Shown piece after piece: positions 37,433-44,855 of a stretch of 64,000 nt of DNA. Positions within the stretch are counted from its first letter, which is position 1, and each line of letters opens with the position of its first letter. The stretch spans positions 31,406-95,405 of the forward strand of contig CAZZEH010000011.1 of the NCBI GenBank assembly GCA_964653095.1. Reading direction: 5' to 3'. The position numbers and the translations under genes were made by a program. Source of the DNA: JAMLHH01 sp964653095. Lineage in GTDB: Bacteria; Bacteroidota; Bacteroidia; Chitinophagales; JADIYW01. The notes below the pieces were generated by a model, which searched no databases, was not told the DNA's origin, and was given only the letters and a program-made list of their open reading frames with translations.

Positions 37433-38691
37433 CAGTACTTGTATTTGTCTTTCCAGTTTTCTTTTAAAAAATTCCTAAGTCTTATTTCTGCGGGATTATC
37501 CTGAGGTTCGAACAACTTTCGCCCGGATATTTCTTTCGGTAAAAATTCCTGCTCTACAAAATTTCCGGGATAGTCATGTGCATAAAGATACTCCTCACCG
37601 TATCCGACATCTTTCATAAGCTTAGTCGGGGCGTTTCTGAGATGCAGCGGAACCGGAAGACTTTGAGTATCCCGGGCAAGTCTCATGGCTTCGTCTATGG
37701 CAAGATACGCCGAGTTACTTTTAGGACTCGATGCTAAATAAGTTACAGTCTGTCCCAAAATTATTCTGCATTCCGGCATACCAATGACTTCACTGGCACG
37801 AAAACACGCTTCTGCTATTAACAGTCCGTTGGGATTGGCCAGTCCGACATCCTCCGAAGCAAAAATCAGTATTCTTCTTGCAATAAATTTGGGGTCTTCT
37901 CCTCCGGCAAGCATTCTTCCCAACCAATACAGTGCCGCATTAGGATCACTCCCTCTCATGGATTTGATAAAAGCAGAAATGATATCATAATGCTGCTCAC
38001 CACTTTTATCATATCGGGCTATATTTTTTTGAAGTATGTTTTTTACAAGTTCATTGGTTAGGACAATCTTCTCATCAGAACTTCCCGCCACAATAATTTC
38101 AATATAATTCAGAAGTTTTCTGACATCACCACCCGAAAACATGATCAGCGCTTCTGATTCTTTTACTTCTATGTTTGCCTTAATTAATGTTTCATCTGTC
38201 TTTAAAGCCCGATCTAAAACTTTCAGCAATTCTTCGGGGCTAAGCGGATTTAATATATAAACCTGGCAGCGGGACAACAGGGCGGAATTGACTTCAAAAG
38301 AAGGATTCTCGGTAGTGGCTCCTATCAGTATCACACTGCCATCCTCTACCGCTCCCAAAAGTGCATCCTGCTGAGATTTGCTGAAACGGTGAATTTCATC
38401 AATAAACAAAACAGTCGTTCCAAACATCTTCGTTTTGTCGATGACCGAGCGAATTTCTTTCACGCCTGACTGAATCGCACTCAGATAATCAAACGGCAGT
38501 TTCCCGGTCTCTGCAAGAATCCTCGCTAAAGTCGTTTTACCCACACCGGGCGGTCCCCAAAAGATGAGACTTCTCAGTGAATTGTTTTCCGCCATCACCC
38601 TCAAAGGCTTCCCTTTTCCTATCAAATGCTCCTGTCCCACTACTTCATCTAAAGTCATGGGACGCATACGCTCTGCTAATGGCTTAATCAT
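37432..38691 (-). CDS. rarA: Replication-associated recombination protein A (MgsA/RarA ATPase)
   Basis: A 419-residue AAA+ ATPase that works at stalled replication forks. Walker A is GPPGVGKTT (46-54) and Walker B IDEIHRFSKSQQDALL, followed by ATTENPSFEV (sensor 1) and SRCQVY. The C-terminal tetramerisation and helical domains are complete. It is related to the clamp-loader AAA+ of dnaX, but the HRFSKSQQD stretch marks it as RarA. Confidence 0.95.
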   Translation of the reverse strand: MIKPLAERMRPMTLDEVVGQEHLIGKGKPLRVMAENNSLRSLIFWGPPGVGKTTLARILAETGKLPFDYLSAIQSGVKEIRSVIDKTKMFGTTVLFIDEIHRFSKSQQDALLGAVEDGSVILIGATTENPSFEVNSALLSRCQVYILNPLSPEELLKVLDRALKTDETLIKANIEVKESEALIMFSGGDVRKLLNYIEIIVAGSSDEKIVLTNELVKNILQKNIARYDKSGEQHYDIISAFIKSMRGSDPNAALYWLGRMLAGGEDPKFIARRILIFASEDVGLANPNGLLIAEACFRASEVIGMPECRIILGQTVTYLASSPKSNSAYLAIDEAMRLARDTQSLPVPLHLRNAPTKLMKDVGYGEEYLYAHDYPGNFVEQEFLPKEISGRKLFEPQDNPAEIRLRNFLKENWKDKYKY

Positions 38692-38754
38692 TAACGCTAA
38701 ATTAAGCTTTTGTTTTTAGGTTTTTTTACTATTCATAGTCCTTACCTTTATTTT

Positions 38755-39810
38755 ATGTTTTATGTCATCCGGTCTGTACTCTTCCTTTTCTCGGCTGAAA
38801 GAGCTCACGTACTTACACTAAAACTAATGAAGATTCTGATGCGGATACCGGGAGTTCCGTTTATTGCCAAAAAGAAATTTAGACTCAGACACAAAAAACT
38901 TCGCAAAACTTTATGGGGAATACAGTTCCAAAATCCTGTTGGTCTGGCCGCCGGACTGGACAAAAATGCAGAGGTTTTCCCTGAACTTGGAAATTTGGGA
39001 TTCGGATTTGTAGAAATAGGTACTGTCACTCCCAAAGCTCAGATGGGTAATCCCAAGCCAAGGCTGTTTCGTATCGTGCAGGATGAAGCAATTATTAACC
39101 GTATGGGGTTTAATAATCTTGGAGTAGAAGAAATCATCGATAATATAAAGAACGGCAGAAAGAGAAGAGGCGGGAATATTATACTGGGAGGAAATATCGG
39201 TAAAAACAAAATTACCCCAAACGAAGATGCCGTACAGGATTACCTGATAAGTTTGGAAGCCCTTTATCCATACGTTGATTATTTTGCGGTAAATGTCAGT
39301 TCGCCCAACACTCCCAATTTGAGAGAATTACAGGAAAAAGATGTACTGACCGGACTCCTTCAGGAACTAAAAAATGCCATTCTCAAAAAGCCTTTTCAAA
39401 AACCTATTCTGCTCAAAATAGCTCCAGATCTATCAGAAGGGCAATTGGACGATATCATTGAAATATTGAACACTTCTGTAGTGGATGGCATTATAGCTAC
39501 CAACACTACTATCGAAAGAAAAGGTCTGAGTATAGACCGTGAGGAAATCGAAACTATCGGTTCGGGCGGACTCAGCGGAAAGCCTCTCACAGATCGATCA
39601 ACTGAAATAATCAAATATTTATCTACCCGTACCTCCAAACCTATTATCGCAGTCGGGGGAATCATGAGTGTGGAAGATGCCTTAAATAAGTTCAGAGCCG
39701 GAGCATCACTGATACAGATATACAGCGGATTGGTTTACAAAGGGCCGGGATTAATCAGACAAATCAATAAAGCCATCATCGACAGAGGAGCAAATTATAA
39801 GTTGAAATAA
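38755..39810 (+). CDS. pyrD: Dihydroorotate dehydrogenase (quinone, class 2)
   Basis: 351 residues from ATG at 38755; a TTG at 38710 would add an unlikely extension, and the family normally begins as here (MFYVIRSVLFLF). An N-terminal membrane-associating helix marks the class 2 enzyme that passes electrons to quinones. FMN and substrate motifs are GLAAGLDKN, GFVEIGTVTP, NRMGFNN, NVSSPNTPNLRELQ with the catalytic Ser, and IATNTT. It catalyses the only redox step of pyrimidine synthesis. Confidence 0.95.
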   Translation: MFYVIRSVLFLFSAERAHVLTLKLMKILMRIPGVPFIAKKKFRLRHKKLRKTLWGIQFQNPVGLAAGLDKNAEVFPELGNLGFGFVEIGTVTPKAQMGNPKPRLFRIVQDEAIINRMGFNNLGVEEIIDNIKNGRKRRGGNIILGGNIGKNKITPNEDAVQDYLISLEALYPYVDYFAVNVSSPNTPNLRELQEKDVLTGLLQELKNAILKKPFQKPILLKIAPDLSEGQLDDIIEILNTSVVDGIIATNTTIERKGLSIDREEIETIGSGGLSGKPLTDRSTEIIKYLSTRTSKPIIAVGGIMSVEDALNKFRAGASLIQIYSGLVYKGPGLIRQINKAIIDRGANYKLK

Positions 39811-39830
39811 CTAATCTTACTGAGAGATTA

Positions 39831-41153
39831 TCAAACTGCTGCTTCTGCAAGAACTTTTCCCAACAAATAACCTTTTCCGGTAAATCCTGTCAGCTCTACA
39901 TCCACTAATTTATTGACCAGCTGAACATCATGCGGAATAGCCACTTTTAAATAATTATCCGAAAAGCCGTGCATAAATCCATTTTTGTTGTCTCCTTCCG
40001 GAATAATAGCTACTGTCTGACCCACATGCTTTTCATAAAAAGCCCGGCGCTTTTTTTCAGACAAAATACTCAATGCCCGATTGCGTTCCTCTCTGACTTC
40101 GTGCGGCACGGCTCCTTCCAGTTCAAGTGCTTTGGTATTGGCACGTTCAGAATAAGTAAAGACGTGAAGATAGGCAATATCTAAACTTTTTATAAAGGCT
40201 ACGGTTTCCTGAAAATGAGTATCTGTTTCCCCAACAAAACCAACAATCACATCTACTCCGATACAGGCATTAGGCATTACCCGCTTGATATGAGCCACTC
40301 TATCGGCATAAAGTTCTTTTCGGTATCTCCTGCGCATAGTTCCCAACATCTCATTGGAACCGGATTGCAACGGCATGTGAAAATGAGGCACAAACTTTTT
40401 GCTCTGAGCACAAAAATCAATTATTTCATCACTCAGTAAATTAGGCTCTATGGAAGAAATTCTAAATCTTTCAATCCCTTCCACCTCGTCAAGTAACTTG
40501 ATTAACTTCAGAAAATCCCAATCTCCACCCAATCCTTTCCCGTAATCTCCGGTATTAACCCCTGTCAGAACAATTTCTTTTACACCTTGTGCGGCGAGGT
40601 TTTCTGCATTTTTAATTACATTTTCGGGTAAATCACTTCTGCTTTGTCCTCTCGCAAGCGGAATGGTACAAAACGAGCATTTATAATCACAACCATCCTG
40701 AACTTTCAAAAAGGACCTCGTACGGTCACCGATTGAGTATGCACTCACAAAAAAATTAGCTTTCTCTATATCCGAAGCTATTACCTGCCCACAGGCACTA
40801 TGGCTCATTTCGCTCAGAATTTCTGGAAGTTTAAATTTTTCAGCAGCTCCCAAAACTAAGTCCACCCCTTCAATTTCGACAATCTCGTGAGGTTTTAACT
40901 GTGCATAACAACCAATTACTACCACATAAGCATCCGGGTTGTTTCGAAGTGCCTTCCGAACGTAATAGCGGCATTTCTTATCTGCCTGATTCGTCACAGA
41001 ACATGTATTAATCACATACACGTCCGATTTATCATCATAGGAAACGACTTCATAGCCACTGGCTTCCATAGACCTGCTGATAGCAGAAGTCTCTGAAAAA
41101 TTCAGCTTACATCCTAAAGTATAAAAAGCAACTGTTTTACCTGTATTAATCAC
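39831..41153 (-). CDS. mtaB: tRNA t6A37 methylthiotransferase
   Basis: 440 residues. It is a radical-SAM enzyme that turns t6A37 into ms2t6A37 in tRNAs reading ANN codons. The N-terminal [4Fe-4S] ligands are C15, C51 and C82. The radical-SAM cluster is C155, C159 and C162 in GCDYKCSFC. A TRAM domain closes the protein. The start is GTG at 41153, with a promoter box 4 bases upstream. It uses two SAM per reaction. MiaB is excluded by the domain set and the short N-terminus. Confidence 0.92.
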   Translation of the reverse strand: MINTGKTVAFYTLGCKLNFSETSAISRSMEASGYEVVSYDDKSDVYVINTCSVTNQADKKCRYYVRKALRNNPDAYVVVIGCYAQLKPHEIVEIEGVDLVLGAAEKFKLPEILSEMSHSACGQVIASDIEKANFFVSAYSIGDRTRSFLKVQDGCDYKCSFCTIPLARGQSRSDLPENVIKNAENLAAQGVKEIVLTGVNTGDYGKGLGGDWDFLKLIKLLDEVEGIERFRISSIEPNLLSDEIIDFCAQSKKFVPHFHMPLQSGSNEMLGTMRRRYRKELYADRVAHIKRVMPNACIGVDVIVGFVGETDTHFQETVAFIKSLDIAYLHVFTYSERANTKALELEGAVPHEVREERNRALSILSEKKRRAFYEKHVGQTVAIIPEGDNKNGFMHGFSDNYLKVAIPHDVQLVNKLVDVELTGFTGKGYLLGKVLAEAAV

Positions 41154-41157
41154 TTCG

Positions 41158-41165
41158 CAAAATTA
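41158..41165 (-). promoter_or_regulatory. -7 box of mtaB, probably leaderless
   Basis: The minus strand reads TAATTTTG (TAnnTTTG), ending 4 bases before the GTG start codon. Confidence 0.5.
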
Positions 41166-41227
41166 CATTTTTCCGAGTTAATAAACAATGTGTATATCTT
41201 ATCGAAAATATAATTCCAAAAGCTGCT

Positions 41228-41235
41228 TACTTTCG
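41228..41235 (+). promoter_or_regulatory. -7 box upstream of the 41239 gene
   Basis: TACTTTCG ends 3 bases before ATG 41239. This favours that start over the in-frame ATG at 41188 and suggests leaderless transcription. Confidence 0.45.
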
Positions 41236-41238
41236 TAC

Positions 41239-42168
41239 ATGGATGTATTAAAAATCGGCATTATAGGACTGAATATTCAGGAAAGTTCGTTTTTCAAACA
41301 TAGTCACCAATCCGAATCATATCTTATTGAAGGCTGCTTTGATTTAAACACAAAACCTTCAGACAACACCTTCAAACGGTATAGTTCTTCCACAGAACTT
41401 ATACAGGCTGCTGATTTCGTTGTATTATACTGTCCGCCGGAATTAAATTATTCCTTTGCCGAAAAGGTGCTGAAAAACAGTACACATCTTCTTATAGAAA
41501 ATTTTGCTGGGACAGATCTCACGGAAGCCCGACAAATAGTCGAACTCGCTCACGAAGCCGGAGTTAAGGTGTTTTTTTCAAATCCGCTTCAAACTTTAAC
41601 GGATATCAGGCATATACAAAGTCAAAATTTCAACCCGGAAATCATTGAAATAAAAGATATTTATTCTTTAAAAGAAGGTGAAAATTCACAATCGCTGATT
41701 CGTGAACGTTTGACTTTAAACACTTCTGTTTTATTGGCACTGACAGACAGTAATATCAAGCAAATTTATGTAAATCATACTTCTTTGCTTGGTGTTGTGC
41801 CGGATACCTTTCAAATCTTTTTTGAACTTGACAACAGCCGGGCAGCAAGCTTTTTTATACATCCGACCGATGAACAGAATAAATCTGTCCACTCTGTTCA
41901 TCTGATGAAAAACAGAAATCAAATTACTGCTGACCTCAAACATCACAAAATCCGGGAAGTTATCTATCCGGAATTGGGCTCAACTCCTCAAATAAAAAAT
42001 TATTCTTCTCAAAATTTATATTCTGAAAGCACTCTGCTCAATTATTTCATTCAAATTATCCGTCAAAAGAAAGCAGATAAATATCATCCGGAACACGAGC
42101 TGAAAATATTGGAGATTACAAATCGTATCTTAAATAAAGTCAATCGTTGGGCGACTGTAATAAGCTGA
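41239..42168 (+). CDS. Gfo/Idh-like Rossmann-fold protein, unknown function
   Basis: About 309 residues from ATG 41239 (MDVLKIGIIGLN). The N-terminus has the beta-alpha-beta dinucleotide-binding start GIIGLN, a Pro-Pro loop (LYCPPELNYSFAEKVL) and NFAGTDLTEARQIVELAHEAGVKVFFSNPLQ, as in oxidoreductases of the Gfo/Idh/MocA group. The EKP-type lysine of active members is replaced by EN (LLIENF), so it may not be a working dehydrogenase. The C-terminal half has no motif I recognise. Confidence 0.6.
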   Translation: MDVLKIGIIGLNIQESSFFKHSHQSESYLIEGCFDLNTKPSDNTFKRYSSSTELIQAADFVVLYCPPELNYSFAEKVLKNSTHLLIENFAGTDLTEARQIVELAHEAGVKVFFSNPLQTLTDIRHIQSQNFNPEIIEIKDIYSLKEGENSQSLIRERLTLNTSVLLALTDSNIKQIYVNHTSLLGVVPDTFQIFFELDNSRAASFFIHPTDEQNKSVHSVHLMKNRNQITADLKHHKIREVIYPELGSTPQIKNYSSQNLYSESTLLNYFIQIIRQKKADKYHPEHELKILEITNRILNKVNRWATVIS

Positions 42169-42339
42169 TAAATAAAAGGTTGTCTTATAAAACTCAACAC
42201 AATACACACAGGCAAATTAATTATTGATTGCTCTATAATCAAGTACACAGCAGCAATCTGAATTAGCTATAGTCAATCTTTAGCTCAGAAAATATTTTTA
42301 TTTTTTTGCTCAATTAATTTTTTAAATCAAAAACCTCTT

Positions 42340-42347
42340 TATATTTG
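42340..42347 (+). promoter_or_regulatory. -7 box of the riboswitch/OsmC transcript
   Basis: TATATTTG, a full TAnnTTTG match, lies about 42 bases upstream of the first aptamer stem. Transcription should start near 42352. Confidence 0.5.
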
Positions 42348-42388
42348 TCTCCGGTTAAGGGAACGACCTCAAGTAAAGTGTTCTCAAA

Positions 42389-42487
42389 ATTTATAAAGAA
42401 GCAGCGAGAGACAGGCTCTGTGACCTGCTGGCAACCATCCAAAAAAGACAGGTGCCAATTCCTGACCCGGAAACGGGAGATATAAAT
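42389..42487 (+). ncRNA. SAM-I-like riboswitch
   Basis: The aptamer closes with P1 ATTTATA (42389-42395)/TATAAAT (42481-42487). P2 is AGCAG/CTGCT with a GA-rich kink-turn side (CGAGA opposite TGA). The invariant SAM-I core strings CTGGCAACC (42428-42436) and GGTGCCAATTCC (42451-42462) are present. P4 is CCCG-GAAA-CGGG. The P2 loop CAGG can pair with CCTG at 42461-42464 as the usual pseudoknot. P3 is short. No terminator follows. The 3' strand of P1 lies 9 bases before the ATG at 42497, in the A/T-rich initiation region, so SAM binding probably blocks translation of the small peptide ORF. Confidence 0.85.
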
Positions 42488-42496
42488 AAAAGTGTT

Positions 42497-42640
42497 ATGA
42501 CAGAAACAAACCTTTTACAAATCAACGCCGAAAGCAATCACAATGCTGCTTTCCAAAATTCTGTTTTTAACTTTTCAACTGCTGCATACAACTGCTGTAT
42601 GCCAATGTCTATGTGCATGTGTATGTGCACTATGATGTAA
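42497..42640 (+). CDS. 47-residue Met/Cys-rich leader peptide
   Basis: ATG at 42497, directly after the riboswitch; an in-frame ATG at 42452 lies inside the aptamer and is not credible. The peptide is polar for 32 residues and then ends in NCCMPMSMCMCMCTMM: five Cys and seven Met in the last 15. This composition under a SAM riboswitch fits a leader peptide whose translation reports Met-tRNA and Cys-tRNA supply. It could instead be a small metal- or thiol-active peptide. A hairpin covers the last four codons and the stop. I recognise no family. Confidence 0.65.
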   Translation: MTETNLLQINAESNHNAAFQNSVFNFSTAAYNCCMPMSMCMCMCTMM

Positions 42641-42661
42641 TTCTTTTATACATATAGTGCA
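42626..42661 (+). promoter_or_regulatory. Hairpin over the last codons of the Met/Cys peptide
   Basis: TGCACTAT (42626-42633) pairs with ATAGTGCA (42654-42661), and inside it ATGT (42635-42638) pairs with ACAT (42650-42653), leaving one bulged G and an 11-base loop: 12 bp in all. The 5' arm contains the codons Cys44-Thr-Met-Met. A translating or stalled ribosome would open it. A second A/T-rich hairpin (GGTTTTTAC/GTAAATAACC, about 42674-42698) followed by TTTT lies just downstream. Confidence 0.6.
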
Positions 42662-42789
42662 TTCAGGCGGCCGGTTTTTACAATTCCGTAAATAACCTTT
42701 TGCCCTTGTCTATCTGTACCTGCCGATATCAGGCTATCTATTCCATTGCAATCATCTTTTTATTTATAAACCATTAAAACCATTTAATT

Positions 42790-43320
42790 ATGTCACAAAA
42801 AATCAAACAATCATTAGAAGCGCTTGTGAAAAATCTCAAGCAAGGCAACTCTACAGGAGAAGCAAATTTTGAAGCCACTACAGTTTTGGCCGACAAAGTA
42901 AAGGTTCACGCATTTTCACGACAGTTTAAGTACGACTTTGATGAGCCGAAAGCCATAGGCGGAGAAGACTCTGCTCCCAACCCGGTCGAATACGTACTGG
43001 CCACACTCGGCGAATGCCAAGCCATCACCTACAAAGTTTTGGCTTCGTTGAAAGGCATTGAATTGGACGGAGTCGAAATCAAAACCAAAGGTAATATTGA
43101 CTTTCGCGGGTTCTTAGGTATAGACAGCAACGTGCGTCCGGGCTTTTTGGACATCGCCTACGAAACGACTGTCACATCCGAAGAAGAATTTGACAAGATA
43201 GTCCGACTGTCCAAGCAGGTAGAATCCCTGTGTCCGGTAATCGATACCCTCGCCAATCCGGTCGAAGTCAGCAGCAAGGTCTTTATTAAAAACAGTGAGG
43301 GAGTCCAAACTCCACTTTAA
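42790..43320 (+). CDS. OsmC family protein, paralogue 1
   Basis: 176 residues of the OsmC/Ohr thiol-peroxidase fold. The two redox cysteines are C76 in LGECQAITY and C148 in SLCPVID. The family PNPVEY loop is at 64-68. OsmC proteins reduce organic or sulfur peroxides with a thiol partner. It is the first of three tandem copies and lies 149 bases after the Met/Cys peptide ORF, without a clear promoter of its own, so it is probably controlled by the SAM riboswitch leader. Relative to copies 2 and 3, the first Cys is preceded by Glu instead of Ala. Confidence 0.85.
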   Translation: MSQKIKQSLEALVKNLKQGNSTGEANFEATTVLADKVKVHAFSRQFKYDFDEPKAIGGEDSAPNPVEYVLATLGECQAITYKVLASLKGIELDGVEIKTKGNIDFRGFLGIDSNVRPGFLDIAYETTVTSEEEFDKIVRLSKQVESLCPVIDTLANPVEVSSKVFIKNSEGVQTPL

Positions 43321-43357
43321 ATCAAAAAATCTTTTATAACCTTAAAAAACAAGAAAA

Positions 43358-43879
43358 ATGTCACAATTAAAACAATCTATCGAAGGCCTAATTGAGGCCA
43401 TTAAACAAAACCCTGAAACAGGAAAAGCAACTTTTGAAACCACGACCGTTCTAAAAGAAGGTGTCCGTGTAGAAACTCAGATCAGAGATTTTATTCTCCG
43501 TGCGGATGAACCGGAAGTGACCGGCGGCGCCGACAGCGCACCTAATCCGCTGGAATATTTGGCTGCATCTCTCGGAGCCTGCCAGGCTATTACATACAGA
43601 GCCGTGGCCACTCTGAAAGGCATATCGCTCAACGGCCTTGAAGTTAAAGTCAAAGCTTATACAGATCTCAACGGATTTCTCGCTATTGACAACCGCATAC
43701 GTCCGGGTTTCCTGAAAGTAGAATTTGAAACCGTCATAGACTCTGACGAAAAACCGGCAAAACTTAAAGCTTTGGCTGAAGCAGTCGAAGCACTATGTCC
43801 TGTGCTGGACATCTTTGCCAACAAAACTCCGGTAAAGGGTAAGCTAATCATCGAAAAAGCAAAAGAGTTAGTCGCATAA
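43358..43879 (+). CDS. OsmC family protein, paralogue 2
   Basis: 173 residues. Cys75 (LGACQAITY) and Cys147 (ALCPVLD) are the redox pair, and PNPLEY precedes them. It is clearly homologous along its whole length to the genes on either side. The gap from copy 1 is 37 bases of A/T-rich DNA without a terminator, so one transcript is likely. Copies have diverged enough to suggest old duplication and perhaps different substrates. Confidence 0.88.
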   Translation: MSQLKQSIEGLIEAIKQNPETGKATFETTTVLKEGVRVETQIRDFILRADEPEVTGGADSAPNPLEYLAASLGACQAITYRAVATLKGISLNGLEVKVKAYTDLNGFLAIDNRIRPGFLKVEFETVIDSDEKPAKLKALAEAVEALCPVLDIFANKTPVKGKLIIEKAKELVA

Positions 43880-43925
43880 AATTATTTCATAATCAATATT
43901 TTTAAAATCTTTAAAACACAAAAAC

Positions 43926-44450
43926 ATGTCAGAATTAGTAAGAAAGACATTCACAGGTCTGATTGAGACCTCCAAGGAAAATCCTGAAAAAGCTCAGGGT
44001 ACTTTCAGAGTTACCTCCACATTGGACGAACACGTACGCGTCGTCAACAAAACGAGAGGTTTTGAATTTATCGCCGACGAACCGGAAGCTCTTGCCGGAA
44101 CTAATCAAGGTCCTAACCCGATAGAATATCTGCTCGGTTCTCTCGGAGCCTGCCAGGTTATCACTTATCAGGCAGTCGCAGCTCTGAAAGGGATACAGCT
44201 CAACGGCGTTACCGTTCACACCAAAGGCAATATTGACTGGAGAGCATTTTTGGGTGTCACAAACGAGGTCAGACCGGGCTATCAAAGGATAGAAGTGGAA
44301 GCGGTCATAGACTCAGACGATACTCCGGAGCGGATTCAGGAGTTGATACAAACAGTTGAAGAACGTTGTCCTATTTTGGATAACCTTGCCAACGGTGTAA
44401 AAGTAGAAGGCAGTGTCAGAATAGCCGGCACAAAGAAGAAAGTAGCTTAG
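43926..44450 (+). CDS. OsmC family protein, paralogue 3
   Basis: 174 residues with Cys76 (LGACQVITY) and Cys148 (ERCPILD), and PNPIEY. It is the last gene of the triplet, 46 bases after copy 2. The region around residues 100-120 (KGNIDWRAFLG) is closest to copy 1 (KGNIDFRGFLG), while the first Cys context is closest to copy 2, so the order of duplications is not obvious. Confidence 0.88.
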   Translation: MSELVRKTFTGLIETSKENPEKAQGTFRVTSTLDEHVRVVNKTRGFEFIADEPEALAGTNQGPNPIEYLLGSLGACQVITYQAVAALKGIQLNGVTVHTKGNIDWRAFLGVTNEVRPGYQRIEVEAVIDSDDTPERIQELIQTVEERCPILDNLANGVKVEGSVRIAGTKKKVA

Positions 44451-44473
44451 AAAACACCGCTTTAATTATTCTC

Positions 44474-44546
44474 ATTCCGGCGAAGGGTTGCAAGTATCCA
44501 TTAATAGTTTGATTAACTGTTAAAAATGCGACCGGAATATTTTTTC
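44474..44546 (+). terminator. Possible terminator after the OsmC triplet
   Basis: ATTCCGG (44474-44480) pairs with CCGGAAT (44532-44538), followed by ATTTTTT. The 51-base loop is long, so the call is weak. Confidence 0.4.
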
Positions 44547-44855
44547 TAATATCCACAAACGCAGCTACCGATTATTAATAGCGCCGACAACACCAATCAA
44601 CAGATTCTGAATCCGGTAAAAAAACCTTACTTCTATTCCTGCCTTATCCAAGAATCTTTTGTATCAAGATGAAGTAAGTCGTTTATCGAAATTTTCTACT
44701 GGATTGGTCATTTGATTGAAACTACAAAACCGAATAGTTTTAAAAACTGAGATTAACTTACCCGCACTAAAACCTAAAAACATTATCAGCATTACACAGA
44801 TAGTGATTAGATTCATATATCTTTAGGGCATTTTAATCACTTAAATTCTGATTGT
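44547..44855. other. Intergenic region before the M13 peptidase gene
   Basis: About 310 bases of A/T-rich DNA without an ORF I can support. A TATCTTTA box about 40 bases before ATG 44856 may be the peptidase promoter. No RNA fold stands out. Confidence 0.4.

Noticed and set aside
42452..42496. Earlier in-frame start of the Met/Cys peptide inside the riboswitch
   Set aside because: It would translate the conserved aptamer core, and the A/T-rich start region is at 42481-42496 before ATG 42497.
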